Positions 51,270 through 61,367 are shown, counted from the stretch's first letter. The stretch is DNA of 64,000 bases from JAGAJR01 sp048463395 (GCA_048463395.1 DBFWPL010000021.1:1-64000); one strand, 5' to 3'. The notes: generated from the sequence alone by a model not told the origin. A program made the numbers and translations.

Positions 51270-52700
51270 ATGAAAAAAACAAATAAAAAACATATTCCCG
51301 TCCTGAAATCGAAAACAATTAAGAATAAAAAATCCAAAAAACAATCCAAACAAATCATTTTGGGATTAGGTCCTAAGATGATTAATTCCATTATCATCGC
51401 CTTGAATGAAGATGATAAGATTCATGTTCGTAAAATCGTTGAGGGATTAGATGAATATGATTTGGCTAAGTTGTTGGAAACACTTGATTTTCATCAACGG
51501 CAAAAATTGGTAGAAATCCTTGGCGACCACATTAATCCGGATGTTTTTCCGGAATTAAATGAGGTTGTTCAAGAGCAGATTATCGACAGTTTGGATGAAA
51601 ACCAGATTGTTGACATCGTTAATGAGTTGGATTCAGACGATGCGGTTGAAATTTTGGAACATATGGATGATGATGAGCAAAAAAGCATTATCAGCCGTTT
51701 GAATCCGGAGTTAAAATATCAGGTTCAGTCTTCTTTGAATTATCCGGAAGATTCCGCCGGACGTATTATGTCTCGCGAGTTTGTGAGTATGCCGGATGAC
51801 TGGACGGTTAAAGAAGCCAAGCAGTTTTTATTGACGGATGAGAATCTTCCCGACGAGTTTTATACGATTTTTCTAACAGACGAAAAATACCGCCCGACCG
51901 GAGAAATCTCTTTAGACAAACTTTTGCGTGCCAAAGCTGCGGAAAGGCTTAACAGTATTATGGACGGCGAAATCGTTCCGATTGACGTATATACGGATCA
52001 GGAGGAAGTTGCCCATATGTTTCGCGAATATGGCTGGATGTCGGCGGAAGTGGTTGACAACCGCGGCCGGCTTGTCGGGGTGATTAATATTGATGATGTT
52101 GTTGACATTATTCATGAAGAGGCTTCCGAAGATATTATGCACTTGTCCGGTGCGGAAGAGGGCGATGTTTATAAATCCGTGTTTGATATTTTCAAATCAC
52201 GGGCAATTTGGTTGGTTACCAATTTATGTGCAACGATTATGGCGGCCTCTGTTGTCGGCGGGTTTCAGGATATTATTGCTCAGATTTCTATTTTGGCGGT
52301 GTTAATGCCGATTGTGGCGTCTATGGGTGGAACAACTGGAAACCAGACGCTGGCAGTGGTTGTAAGGGCTTTGGCAACCAAAGAACTGACTTCTCGAAAT
52401 ACGCTGAGGATGATCGGCAAAGAATTTATGGTCGGATTGGTAAATGGATTGTTGTTTGCCGTTCTTATCGGAACGGTTGCGTGGTTCTTGTTTCCGGATA
52501 ACCATAAGATAAGTTATATTATTGCCATCGCGATGCTGACGAACCTGACTTTGGCAAGTTTGGCCGGGATTCTCATTCCGCTGACATTAAACAAGTTTAA
52601 GGTAGATCCGGCAATTTCTTCCGGTGTTTTCCTTATTGCCATAACGGATTCCGGTGGTTTCTTCGTCTTTTTGGGATTGGCAAAACTGTTGCTGTTCTAA
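51270..52700 (+). CDS. mgtE: Magnesium transporter MgtE
   Basis: 476 residues. After a Lys-rich start comes the N-domain superhelix, two CBS domains (about 170-290) that sense Mg2+, and five membrane helices at the C-terminus with MPIVASMGGTTGNQTLAVVVRA and the PLTLNKFKVDPA segment. It forms a dimeric Mg2+ channel in the inner membrane. GGGAGG precedes the ATG. Confidence 0.95.
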   Translation: MKKTNKKHIPVLKSKTIKNKKSKKQSKQIILGLGPKMINSIIIALNEDDKIHVRKIVEGLDEYDLAKLLETLDFHQRQKLVEILGDHINPDVFPELNEVVQEQIIDSLDENQIVDIVNELDSDDAVEILEHMDDDEQKSIISRLNPELKYQVQSSLNYPEDSAGRIMSREFVSMPDDWTVKEAKQFLLTDENLPDEFYTIFLTDEKYRPTGEISLDKLLRAKAAERLNSIMDGEIVPIDVYTDQEEVAHMFREYGWMSAEVVDNRGRLVGVINIDDVVDIIHEEASEDIMHLSGAEEGDVYKSVFDIFKSRAIWLVTNLCATIMAASVVGGFQDIIAQISILAVLMPIVASMGGTTGNQTLAVVVRALATKELTSRNTLRMIGKEFMVGLVNGLLFAVLIGTVAWFLFPDNHKISYIIAIAMLTNLTLASLAGILIPLTLNKFKVDPAISSGVFLIAITDSGGFFVFLGLAKLLLF

Positions 52701-52796
52701 ATAAAATATCTGTATATGTTTTATTTGTTGCTTTTTATATTTTAAAATCTGCCTATAATGCAAGGTGGTTAAATTTGTTATTTTAGGAGATATGCT

Positions 52797-53267
52797 TTGC
52801 TGTTGGGCGTTTGTACGGCGTTATCGGTCTTGATTTTGGATCAGATTACCAAGTATTGGGTTCTTAACGATGTTTTGGCTGAACGCGGTGTCGTGGTTTA
52901 TTCGTCTTTCTTCAGTCTGGTTCGTGCCTGGAACACTGGTGTGAGTTTTTCAATGTTTAATAACTGGGGAACAGCGGGGGTAATAGTTTTATCATTGGTT
53001 TCTCTGACGATTGTTGTTTTTTTGTTTTTGTGGCTTAGGTCAGAGAAAAGCCGGCTTATTCAGGTTGCTTTAGGTTTTATTATCGGGGGAGCCTGCGGTA
53101 ATGTGATTGACCGTATCCGTTTGGGGGCGGTGTTTGACTTTTTGGACTTTAGCATCGGCGATTATCACTGGCCGGCGTTTAATGTTGCCGACAGTTTTAT
53201 CTGTATCGGTGCCGGGCTTATTATTTTTCACAGTCTGTTTATCAGGCAGACTGAGGTTAAACAGTAA
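52797..53267 (+). CDS. lspA: Lipoprotein signal peptidase
   Basis: 156 residues from a TTG with AGGAG 7 bases upstream; an ATG 6 bp before it is out of frame. Four membrane helices. The catalytic Asp pair is in GGACGNVIDRI and FNVADS. It cleaves prolipoproteins after lipid attachment. The next gene is itself a lipoprotein. Confidence 0.95.
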   Translation: MLLGVCTALSVLILDQITKYWVLNDVLAERGVVVYSSFFSLVRAWNTGVSFSMFNNWGTAGVIVLSLVSLTIVVFLFLWLRSEKSRLIQVALGFIIGGACGNVIDRIRLGAVFDFLDFSIGDYHWPAFNVADSFICIGAGLIIFHSLFIRQTEVKQ

Positions 53268-53280
53268 AAAGGAAGTGGAA

Positions 53281-53610
53281 ATGAAGAAGTTTTTATTTTT
53301 GGCTTTGGGTTTTATATGTGTTTTGGGTGCCTGTTCTCAGTCTACCAAGCAAAAACTGGGGTTGGCAAAGCAGGCTCCGAACGAGTTTATGGTTGTTTCC
53401 AAACCGCCGTTGTCTTTGCCGCCGGAGTATAATTTGCGTCCGGTTGAGGAAATGAAAAGAGTTCCTGTGGACATGAGCGTGAGAACGGACGGAATGAGCC
53501 AAGGCGAAAAAGAGCTGATGGCTAATATTCAGGCCGAAAACAGCGAAGAAGACATTAAAAGCAAAATAGAGGCCGAGCTTAAGGAATTAAAGCAAGCCAA
53601 TGAAGATTAA
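53281..53610 (+). CDS. DUF3035 lipoprotein (BamF-like)
   Basis: 109 residues. A signal with lipobox VLGAC gives lipidation at C18. The mature part carries the DUF3035 pattern PNEFMVVSKPPLSLPPEYNL. In Caulobacter a DUF3035 lipoprotein, BamF, is part of the outer-membrane barrel assembly complex; I recall this from the literature and have not verified it here. GGAAG precedes the ATG. The end overlaps the next gene by 11 bp. Confidence 0.85.
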   Translation: MKKFLFLALGFICVLGACSQSTKQKLGLAKQAPNEFMVVSKPPLSLPPEYNLRPVEEMKRVPVDMSVRTDGMSQGEKELMANIQAENSEEDIKSKIEAELKELKQANED

Positions 53611-54934
53611 GTATTGGGCATATCTCTTAGGATTGATGTTTTGTGTCGGTTCTGCCGAGGCAAAACTTTTTGGTGCCCAGGATTTTTATCTTGATAACGG
53701 AATGCAGGTTATTGTTGTTTCCAATCACAAGGCTCCGATTATCCGGCAAATGGTTTGGTACAAGGCGGGGAGCGTGGATGAACCTTTAGGAAAAGGCGGC
53801 GTGGCTCATTTGTTGGAACATTTAATGTTCCGGGGAACAAAAAAGGTCAAAGATTCCGAGTTTAATCGTATTGTTACGGAAAACGGTGCCGAGAGCAATG
53901 CTTTCACCTCCTTGGATTATACGGCATATTATGAAGTGATGGATATCAGTAAGCTGGAACTGGCTATGCTTTTGGAAGCAGACAGAATGCGGAATTTGAA
54001 TATCAGTCAGGAGAGTTTTGAAAAAGAGCGGGATATTGTTTTTCAGGAACGCAAACAAGTGGTGGAAAATAATCCTGCATCTTATTTTTCAGAAACTTTT
54101 CGTCGCAATTTGTGGCAGGAACATCCTTATTCCCGTCCGGTTACCGGAATGCCGGAAGAAATTCAGAGGCTGACTTTGGATGACGTGTATGATTTTTATC
54201 GGCGTTATTACGCTCCCAATAACGCTGTCTTGGTTTTGTCCGGAGATGTTGACGTTAAGACGGCTAAAGAGTTGGCCGTTAAGTATTTTGGCGGTTTGAA
54301 GGCGGAAAAAAATATTGAAAAAACTTCTTTTCCGGTTTTGGATAAGGTTTCCGATACTCATTTCGAAATGAAACTTCCGGGAATAAATACGGTTCGAATG
54401 ATGAAAAGCTGTTTGGCTCCGTCTTACAATACCGACAAAACACGGATTTATGCTTTGGCTGTTTTTTCCAGATATTTGGGAGAAGGAGAGACCTCCAAGT
54501 TGTATAAAAAACTGGTGGTGGAGAAAAAATCGGCTTTGAGTGTTTCGGCTTCTTATGATTTTGCTTCCAGAAGTTACGGCAGCTTTACCGTTTCAGCCTT
54601 GCCGAAAGAAGGAATTGACGTTAATGAGTTTCAGCGGGAATTGGAACAGGCAGTTGCCGAAGCTGTTGACGAAATTACGCTGGATGAAATTGAAAATACC
54701 AAGCAAAAAATGTTGGCGGGGCAGGTTTATTTGTTAGATAATCCGAATGATGCCGCTTATATTACAGGTTCATTGGCCTCTATCGGAATGAGTTTGGAAG
54801 ATATTGAAAAACAGGCTGATTATATTCAAAGTGTGAATTATAAAGAAGTGATTGAGGCTGCAAAGTCTTTATTTGATCGTTCTGCTTGTGTAACAGGAAT
54901 TTTGAAACCTGTCGAAGGAGGCAAAAATGTCTAG
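53600..54934 (+). CDS. M16 zinc peptidase, catalytic subunit
   Basis: 444 residues with a signal peptide (to A21). The inverted zinc motif HLLEH at 70-74 is intact, as is the downstream E in ERDIVFQERKQV. It is a periplasmic M16B peptidase. It overlaps the DUF3035 gene and the second M16 gene by 8-11 bp, so the products are made together and should form a heterodimer. Confidence 0.93.
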   Translation: MKIKYWAYLLGLMFCVGSAEAKLFGAQDFYLDNGMQVIVVSNHKAPIIRQMVWYKAGSVDEPLGKGGVAHLLEHLMFRGTKKVKDSEFNRIVTENGAESNAFTSLDYTAYYEVMDISKLELAMLLEADRMRNLNISQESFEKERDIVFQERKQVVENNPASYFSETFRRNLWQEHPYSRPVTGMPEEIQRLTLDDVYDFYRRYYAPNNAVLVLSGDVDVKTAKELAVKYFGGLKAEKNIEKTSFPVLDKVSDTHFEMKLPGINTVRMMKSCLAPSYNTDKTRIYALAVFSRYLGEGETSKLYKKLVVEKKSALSVSASYDFASRSYGSFTVSALPKEGIDVNEFQRELEQAVAEAVDEITLDEIENTKQKMLAGQVYLLDNPNDAAYITGSLASIGMSLEDIEKQADYIQSVNYKEVIEAAKSLFDRSACVTGILKPVEGGKNV

Positions 54935-56339
54935 GAGAGGTCATCGCCGTTCGTCTTCGGGAATATTCGGAAAAGTTTTTGTTGCCGTTATCTTAGTGTG
55001 TTTTTTGGGGTATTGGGGATATACAAAATATTTTGTTTTTAATCCGCAGCGGATTTTGGACGAGTCTGTTTTAAAAGAAAAAAGTTTTGAGACGAATGTG
55101 GTGGAAATTGTTTCGCCGAAAAAAGGTATCAAGGCTTATCTTTTTGAAGATAATACCAATCCGATTATCAGTATCAGCTTTATGTTTAAAGATGCCGGTT
55201 TGGCTTCGGATCCGGAGGGAGAAGTCGGTATTGCCAACATGACAGCGGCTTTACTTTCGGACGGAGCGGGAGACTTAAATGCCCAGCAGTTCAAAGAAGA
55301 ATTGGAAAAACGGGCTATCGGACTGAGTTTTAGTGCCGGAATGGATGATTTCGGCGGCAGTCTTTTGACAACGGCGGATAATCAGAAAGAGGCTTATACT
55401 TTATTAAAGTTGGCATTGACAGAACCGAGGTTTGATGTCGAAGATGTCTCTCGGGTAAAAAAACAAATGCTTTTGTCCTTGAAAAGGCAAGAAGAACATC
55501 CCGCCGGTATTTTGGGATTGGAGTTTGCCAAAGAAATTTATGCCACACATCCGTATTCCAGAAACCCGGTCGGTGTTCGTAATGATATTTTAAATGTTAC
55601 ACCTGAGAAATTACGGGCTTTTGTAAAAAATCATCTGACCAGAAACAATTTGATTGTGGGTATTGCCGGCAATGTTTCCGAAGAAAGAGCCGGAATCATT
55701 GTTGATGAGATTTTTGGAGAATTACCGGCAAACGGGCGGATAACTTTTGTTCGGGAAGCCAAAGTAGAATTTGACGGCAGAGAAAAAAACATACCGGGAA
55801 AATTTCCGCAAGCGGTTTCAACCTTTGTTAATCCGGGATTGCCGAGAAATGATAAGGATTTTTATCCTTTGTATATTGCCAATCATATTTTCGGAGGTTC
55901 GGGGCTTAGTTCCAGATTGTCTTTGTCGGCCAGAGAAAATGAAGGTCTGACGTACAGCATTTATACTTATCTGAGTTTAATGACCAGGGCTTCGCTTCTT
56001 AAAGGCGGTTTTTCTTCCACACCGGAGAATTTTGCCAGAGTTCGGGAGATTATCCGTTCGGAATGGAAAAAAATGGGGCAGGACGGTGTAACCTCAAAAG
56101 AACTGGAGGAGGCTAAGAATTATTTGATTTCGTCTTATAATCTGCGGTTTGCTTCTATTGCGGATATTGCTGATATGTTGGTTTATATGCAAAAGGATAA
56201 TCTGGGGTTGGATTTTCTGAAAAAAAGAAATGAGTATGTCAGAGCTGTTCGGCTTGAAGATGTTAACCGTGTGGCGAAAAAGTTTTTTGATGAAAAAAAA
56301 CTGATTTTTGTAAATATCGGAAATTTAGGTGAAAACTAA
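54927..56339 (+). CDS. M16 peptidase, non-catalytic subunit
   Basis: 470 residues. It has an N-terminal membrane anchor (about 14-30). The zinc motif is absent: GIANMTAALL replaces HxxEH. The rest keeps the M16 fold, with the C-terminal ERAGIIVDEIFGELP and SSRLSLSARENEGLTY. In paired M16B enzymes this subunit supplies substrate-binding residues to the HxxEH subunit encoded just before it. Confidence 0.92.
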   Translation: MSRRGHRRSSSGIFGKVFVAVILVCFLGYWGYTKYFVFNPQRILDESVLKEKSFETNVVEIVSPKKGIKAYLFEDNTNPIISISFMFKDAGLASDPEGEVGIANMTAALLSDGAGDLNAQQFKEELEKRAIGLSFSAGMDDFGGSLLTTADNQKEAYTLLKLALTEPRFDVEDVSRVKKQMLLSLKRQEEHPAGILGLEFAKEIYATHPYSRNPVGVRNDILNVTPEKLRAFVKNHLTRNNLIVGIAGNVSEERAGIIVDEIFGELPANGRITFVREAKVEFDGREKNIPGKFPQAVSTFVNPGLPRNDKDFYPLYIANHIFGGSGLSSRLSLSARENEGLTYSIYTYLSLMTRASLLKGGFSSTPENFARVREIIRSEWKKMGQDGVTSKELEEAKNYLISSYNLRFASIADIADMLVYMQKDNLGLDFLKKRNEYVRAVRLEDVNRVAKKFFDEKKLIFVNIGNLGEN

Positions 56340-56354
56340 GGAGTTGGTGTATAG

Positions 56355-57998
56355 ATGACAAAAATGGTTAATAAAACAAGAGCATGGAAAAAGCTGGAAG
56401 GGCATTATAAACACGTTAAAGATGTCGAAATGAAGGATTTGTTTGCCACAGATAAGGACAGAGCAGACAAATTCAGCATTACTCTGGATCAAATGCTGTT
56501 GGATTATTCCAAAAACAGGGTAACGGACAGAACAATGAAGTTTCTGTTCAATTTAGCCAGAGAGTGTCAGCTTGAAGAAAAAATAAAGTCAATGTTCCGC
56601 GGCGATAAGATTAACTTTACGGAAAAACGTCCGGTTTTGCATATTGCTTTGCGTAATCGCGATAATACGCCTATCTATGTCGACGGTAAGGATGTTATGC
56701 CGAAGATTAATGAAGTTTTGGCGAAAATGCGGAAGTTTTCCGATGCTGTTCGTTTCGGAGAGTTCAAAGGGCATACGGGCAAGAAGCTGACCAATATTGT
56801 CAACATCGGTATCGGCGGGTCGGATTTGGGGCCGGTTATGGCCTGTGAAGCCTTGCGTAAATATTGGGCCAAAGACATTAACTGTTATTTTATCTCCAAT
56901 ATTGACGGGACGGACTGTGCCGAAGTGTTGAATAAAATTGATCCGGAGACGACATTGTTTATTGTTGCTTCCAAAACGTTTACGACAATTGAGACTTTGA
57001 CGAATGCCAGAACCTGCCGTAAATGGCTGGTGGATGCTTTGGGCGAACATGCTGTGGCAAAACATTTTGTCGCCTTGTCCACAAATCAGAAAGAAGTTGA
57101 GAAGTTTGGCATTAATCCTGAAAATATGTTTGAATTTTGGGATTTTGTCGGCGGGCGTTATTCTATGTGGTCGGCAATCGGTTTGATTATCGCCATTGCT
57201 GCCGGTATGGATAATTTTGAAAAAATGCTCGACGGAGCTTTTGCCATGGACAGACATTTTGCCGAAGCTGATTTGGAGCACAATATTCCGGTTATCTTGG
57301 CAATGTTAGGAATTTGGTATAATAATTTCTTTAATGCCAAACGCTATGCAGTTGTCCCTTATGACCAATATTTGCAGTATCTTCCGGCTTATTTGCAACA
57401 GTTAGATATGGAAAGCAACGGCAAGTTTGTTTCCGCAAACGGAGAAACAGTTGCTTATTCGACAGGGCCGGTGTTGTTCGGCGGTGCCGGAACCAATGTT
57501 CAACATTCCTTCTTCCAATTAATTCATCAGGGAACGGATATGGTGCCGATAGATTTTATTATTCCGGCGATTTCTCATAATGAAATCGGGGATCATCATG
57601 AAATTCTGGTGGCGAACGTGTTGGCTCAGAGTGAAGCTCTGATGAGAGGGAAAACCGTTGAAGAAGCTGCAGAGGAGCTGGCTAAAGCAGGTAAGAACAA
57701 GGATGAAGTCAAAGCACTGAAGCTTTATAAAAGCTTTTCGGGAAATCGTCCGTCCAATACTCTGGTCTTTAAGAAAATCGACCCATATACATTGGGTATG
57801 CTGGTGGCGATGTATGAACATAAAGTTTTTGTTCAGGGCGTAATTTGGAACATCAATTCTTTCGACCAGATGGGTGTGGAACTCGGCAAGCAAATGGCCA
57901 TGAGTATTCTTCCCGAGCTGCAGGGAAATGCAAGCGGTGTTCATCATGATGCGTCAACCGTTAATTTGATTGCCACCATTAAACGTTTGAGAAAATAA
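56355..57998 (+). CDS. pgi: Glucose-6-phosphate isomerase
   Basis: 547 residues. Interconverts glucose-6-P and fructose-6-P. Conserved signatures: GIGGSDLGPVMACEAL, DFVGGRYSMWSAIGL, DMESNGK with the catalytic Glu region, and HQGTDMVPIDFI followed by ISHNEIGDHHE. The length is normal. AAGGAG lies 11 bases before the ATG. The stop overlaps the mutL start (TAATG). Confidence 0.97.
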   Translation: MTKMVNKTRAWKKLEGHYKHVKDVEMKDLFATDKDRADKFSITLDQMLLDYSKNRVTDRTMKFLFNLARECQLEEKIKSMFRGDKINFTEKRPVLHIALRNRDNTPIYVDGKDVMPKINEVLAKMRKFSDAVRFGEFKGHTGKKLTNIVNIGIGGSDLGPVMACEALRKYWAKDINCYFISNIDGTDCAEVLNKIDPETTLFIVASKTFTTIETLTNARTCRKWLVDALGEHAVAKHFVALSTNQKEVEKFGINPENMFEFWDFVGGRYSMWSAIGLIIAIAAGMDNFEKMLDGAFAMDRHFAEADLEHNIPVILAMLGIWYNNFFNAKRYAVVPYDQYLQYLPAYLQQLDMESNGKFVSANGETVAYSTGPVLFGGAGTNVQHSFFQLIHQGTDMVPIDFIIPAISHNEIGDHHEILVANVLAQSEALMRGKTVEEAAEELAKAGKNKDEVKALKLYKSFSGNRPSNTLVFKKIDPYTLGMLVAMYEHKVFVQGVIWNINSFDQMGVELGKQMAMSILPELQGNASGVHHDASTVNLIATIKRLRK

Positions 57999-59845
57999 TG
58001 ACTATCAGAATTCTGCCTTCAAATTTAGTCAACCAGATTGCCGCGGGAGAAGTTGTGGAACGTCCGGCTTCGGTTATCAAAGAACTGGTGGAAAATTCCA
58101 TTGATGCGGGGGCGACTTTGATTGAAGTAACTCTGGTTGACGGAGGCAAGAGTCTGATTCTTATTTCCGACAACGGCAAGGGAATGAGCAAAGAGGAACT
58201 TAACTTGGCGGTGGAACGTCATGCCACCTCCAAACTTCCTGATGATAATTTATTTAATATCAACTTTTTAGGCTTCAGAGGTGAAGCTTTACCTTCAATT
58301 TCTTCTGTTGCCAGAATGACGATAACAACCCGCAGAGAAGGGGATGAAAACGGCTGGAAAATAGAGGTAAACGGCGGGGTGAAATCTGAAGTTGTTCCCG
58401 CAGCTCAGACCAAAGGTACCAGAATAGAGGTTCGTGATTTGTTTTATGCGACACCGGCTCGTTTGAAGTTTTTAAAAACGACGGCGGCTGAGACGGGACA
58501 ATGTGTTGATATTATCAACCGGATAGCTTTGGCAAATCCGACGATTTCTTTTTATCTGACAGAAGACGGAAAGAAGAAAGTTTCTCTGAATGCGTGTCAG
58601 GGAGAGTTGTTTGATGCTCGTTTGAAACGTTTGGCCGATGTTATGGGACGAGAATTCGGGGAAAATTCCCTGCCGATTGATGCCGAGCGGGAAAATGTGC
58701 GTATCAGTGGTTTTGTCAGTCTGCCGACTTTGAATAAAGCCAATTCTCTTTCTCAATATTTGTTTGTAAACAATCGTCCGGTTCGGGATAAGCTTTTATT
58801 AGGAGCGATAAAGGGAGCTTATCAGGATGTTTTGGCTCATAATCGTTATCCGATGTGTGCTTTGTTTTTTGATGTCGATCCGGCTTATGTGGATGTGAAC
58901 GTTCATCCGGCAAAGGCCGAGGTGCGATTTTATGACAATGCTTTGGTGCGGGGGCTTTTGGTCGGTTCTATTCGTCAGGCATTGAGTTTCGGAGACAGGC
59001 AGACTGCCAATAATCTTGATTTGGCAGAGTTTGTGCATGATCGTATTCCGTCGTTTGATTTGCCAAAACCGTTGGAACAACTGCCAGAAGCGGCGGTATT
59101 GAGTGAGCATCATCAAGATATGGCGTTTAATCGCTCTTTTCAATCTTTTGCTCCGCGGCCGACAGTTCATCCTCAGGTGGATTTTCCGGAACTGGAAAGA
59201 AAAATCTTTTCGGTAAAGATTGATGAACCTGTTTGTGAAACTGCTTCTGATTCGGCGGATATCGGGCCGTTGGGAATGCCGAAAGCACAGTTTCATAACA
59301 CTTATATCATTTCTCAGACGGAAGACAGTATTATCATTATTGATCAGCACGCTGCTCATGAGCGAATAGTTATGGAAAAGCTTAAAAGCAATTTGGCCGG
59401 AGAAGCAAAAGTTGCAACGCAGATTTTGCTGATTCCCGAGGTTGTGGATTTAAGCATCAGTGATAAAACCAGAATTTTGGAAAATGCAGAAGAATTGCAA
59501 AAACTTGGGTTGGTTGTGGAAGAGTTCGGGGCAACGGCCGTTATTGTCAGGGAAGTTCCCGCTCTAATCGGGGATTGCAATGTCAAAAAGTTGATTCAAG
59601 ATATTGCCGAGGAAATGGCGGAATGGGGAAAAGGTTTTACTTTAACGGACAAACTGCATTTGGTTTGTGCGACAATTGCCTGTCATGGTTCGGTTCGAGC
59701 CGGCAGAAAGTTAAATATTGAAGAGATGAACCGTTTGCTTCGGGATATGGAACGAACCGAACATTCCGGTCAATGTAATCACGGTCGTCCGACTTATGTG
59801 GAATTGAAACTGAAAGATATAGAAAAGCTTTTTGAACGCCGATAA
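57998..59845 (+). CDS. mutL: DNA mismatch repair protein MutL
   Basis: 615 residues. The GHKL ATPase domain is intact: NQIAAGEVVERPASV, E-LVENSIDAGAT, DNGKGM and GFRGEALPSI. The C-terminal endonuclease domain has DQHAAHERI (about 448) and ACHGSVRAG, so it is of the nicking type found in bacteria without MutH. The start overlaps pgi. Confidence 0.97.
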   Translation: MTIRILPSNLVNQIAAGEVVERPASVIKELVENSIDAGATLIEVTLVDGGKSLILISDNGKGMSKEELNLAVERHATSKLPDDNLFNINFLGFRGEALPSISSVARMTITTRREGDENGWKIEVNGGVKSEVVPAAQTKGTRIEVRDLFYATPARLKFLKTTAAETGQCVDIINRIALANPTISFYLTEDGKKKVSLNACQGELFDARLKRLADVMGREFGENSLPIDAERENVRISGFVSLPTLNKANSLSQYLFVNNRPVRDKLLLGAIKGAYQDVLAHNRYPMCALFFDVDPAYVDVNVHPAKAEVRFYDNALVRGLLVGSIRQALSFGDRQTANNLDLAEFVHDRIPSFDLPKPLEQLPEAAVLSEHHQDMAFNRSFQSFAPRPTVHPQVDFPELERKIFSVKIDEPVCETASDSADIGPLGMPKAQFHNTYIISQTEDSIIIIDQHAAHERIVMEKLKSNLAGEAKVATQILLIPEVVDLSISDKTRILENAEELQKLGLVVEEFGATAVIVREVPALIGDCNVKKLIQDIAEEMAEWGKGFTLTDKLHLVCATIACHGSVRAGRKLNIEEMNRLLRDMERTEHSGQCNHGRPTYVELKLKDIEKLFERR

Positions 59846-59857
59846 AGGTTTTGATTG

Positions 59858-60451
59858 ATGTTTGAGAGCCGTTTACCTGCAGAAGAATATTTGAAAGATC
59901 CTTTTGAAATTGCCAAGGAAGTTTTGCTCGGTGCGTATCTTTGCAGCAATATCGGCGGGCGGTTTACGGCGGGGAAAATAACGGAACTTGAAGTTTATAT
60001 CGGAGCCGAGGATAAGGCTTGCCATGCCTATCCGAATAAAAAAACACCCAGAAATGAGGTTATGTTTGAGCAGGGCGGGGTTGCCTATGTGTTTTTCGTG
60101 TATGGAATGTATAACCAATTTAATGTTGTTACCAATGAAAAAGGAACGGCTAATGCTTTACTTATCAGGGCTTTAGAACCGGTTGGCGGGCTTGAGATTA
60201 TGCAGGAACGGCGAAAGTGTACGAAAATTGAAAATCTGACAACAGGTCCCGGAAAACTCTGCCAAGCTTTGGGAATTACCCGTGAACAAAACGGTATCAA
60301 TTTGGGCGGGGATGTTTTGTGGATTTCTCCCAAAACAGAGAAATATAAGATTAAAGAGGTTCCAAGGGTAGGAATTGATTATGCCGAGGAATACAAGGAT
60401 AAACCATGGCGGTTTTATATTGAAAATAATCGCTTCATCAGTAAAAAATGA
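59858..60451 (+). CDS. 3-methyladenine DNA glycosylase (AAG/MPG type)
   Basis: 197 residues. It removes alkylated purines. The family core is present: ITELEVYIGAEDKACHAY (catalytic Glu), NEVMFEQGGVAYVFFVYGMY, LLIRALEP and the GPGKLCQALGI helix. The ATG at 59858 follows AAGG; a TTG sits one codon earlier. It follows mutL by 12 bp, a repair pair. Confidence 0.93.
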   Translation: MFESRLPAEEYLKDPFEIAKEVLLGAYLCSNIGGRFTAGKITELEVYIGAEDKACHAYPNKKTPRNEVMFEQGGVAYVFFVYGMYNQFNVVTNEKGTANALLIRALEPVGGLEIMQERRKCTKIENLTTGPGKLCQALGITREQNGINLGGDVLWISPKTEKYKIKEVPRVGIDYAEEYKDKPWRFYIENNRFISKK

Positions 60452-60479
60452 AGAAATGATGATTTTTTGAAAAAAGTTC

Positions 60480-60508
60480 TTGACCTTTTGGAGGGTTTTG
60501 AGTAAAAG
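60480..60508 (+). promoter_or_regulatory. Probable tRNA-Ser promoter
   Basis: TTGACC (60480-60485) and TAAAAG (60503-60508) with a 17-bp spacer, 31 bp before the tRNA; the same -10 as rpoD and the 13954 gene. Confidence 0.55.
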
Positions 60509-60539
60509 CTTTTTGTAACCGCAGAAGTTCACAATATAC

Positions 60540-60629
60540 GGAGAGGTGGCAGAGTGGTTTAATGCAGCGGTCTTGAAAACCGTCGAGGGTGCGAGCCCTC
60601 CCAGAGTTCGAATCTCTGCCTCTCCGCCA
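60540..60629 (+). tRNA. tRNA-Ser (TGA anticodon)
   Basis: 90 nt with a long variable arm and encoded CCA. The acceptor GGAGAGG pairs with CCTCTCC, the anticodon loop is CTTGAAA and the T loop TTCGAAT. An integrase fragment lies just downstream. Confidence 0.94.
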
Positions 60630-60639
60630 ATTCATTGAT

Positions 60640-60668
60640 AACCCGTTGAAATAACGGGTTATTTTTTT
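60640..60668 (+). terminator. Terminator of tRNA-Ser
   Basis: AACCCGTT / AACGGGTT followed by a T run. Confidence 0.87.
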
Positions 60669-60714
60669 TGGAAAACACATGAAAAATACCAAAATTTAAA
60701 GGTGTTACAGTAAG

Positions 60715-61200
60715 GTGTTACAGAATCGGTCAAGATACCCCCGTTTAACTCGTCGGCTCCATGTGTTTTATATCAGGGTAGCCATTCCCACAATTTTGCA
60801 GCCTCTTGCACTTCGCAAAGAGTTGGTTTATTCTCTTGGCACAAGGGATTATTACACAGCGATAAAGCAATATCCCAAAGAATCCCTTGCAATGGATACA
60901 TTTATTGATTTTTTAAAGGTGGTTGCATTGAAAATCAGCAAAAGAACACACCCTTTCGGTATCACTATGGATGATGCGGATATTGACGCTCTTTTAGTTC
61001 ATAGATTGGAAGAGGTACAAAAGTTTTGTGAGGATAAATTTAATGATATTGAAAATCACAAAACCAATTTTAGAGATATTTCTGTTCTCAATAGTAGAGA
61101 TATAACATTCTGTGCAGGAAAATATCTATTGATGCCGGTTACAGATATACAGATTATGGCAATATTAAAGAAACCGTATCTCAAGCAGTTCCGGGGTTGA
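60715..61200 (+). pseudogene. Tyrosine integrase N-terminal fragment
   Basis: Residues RYPRLTRRLHVFYIRVAIPT, then a K-E-L-V-Y-S-L-G-T-R-D stretch, match the N-terminal SAM-like/DUF6538 part of phage integrases. The catalytic C-terminal half is missing; after about 115 residues the frame runs into an outer-membrane protein fragment read out of frame. Lying directly behind tRNA-Ser, it marks an old integration event. Confidence 0.65.
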
Positions 61201-61277
61201 AAAAACCTTTGAATGTCGGCGGAAAGTATGATGTTACTTCACACGAATTTTTACTCGGTGCAAGATACTCATTTTAA
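61122..61277 (+). pseudogene. C-terminal fragment of an outer-membrane barrel protein
   Basis: In another frame from the integrase remnant, the sequence encodes a barrel end: ISIDAGYRYTDYGNI, GGKYDVTSHEFLLGARYSF and stop. Alternating strands and a final Phe are typical of OmpA-like or porin proteins. The start is missing. Confidence 0.6.
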
Positions 61278-61314
61278 TTACATGAAATAAGTAATCTGTT
61301 TTTTTCATGAAAAA

Positions 61315-61346
61315 AAGGCTGTGTAAGAAATTATACAGCCTTTTTG
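61315..61346. terminator. Bidirectional terminator
   Basis: AAGGCTGT / ACAGCCTT with T/A runs, between the barrel fragment and the minus-strand sugar porter. Confidence 0.8.
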
Positions 61347-61367
61347 ATTGGGTACCGGTTATTGATT

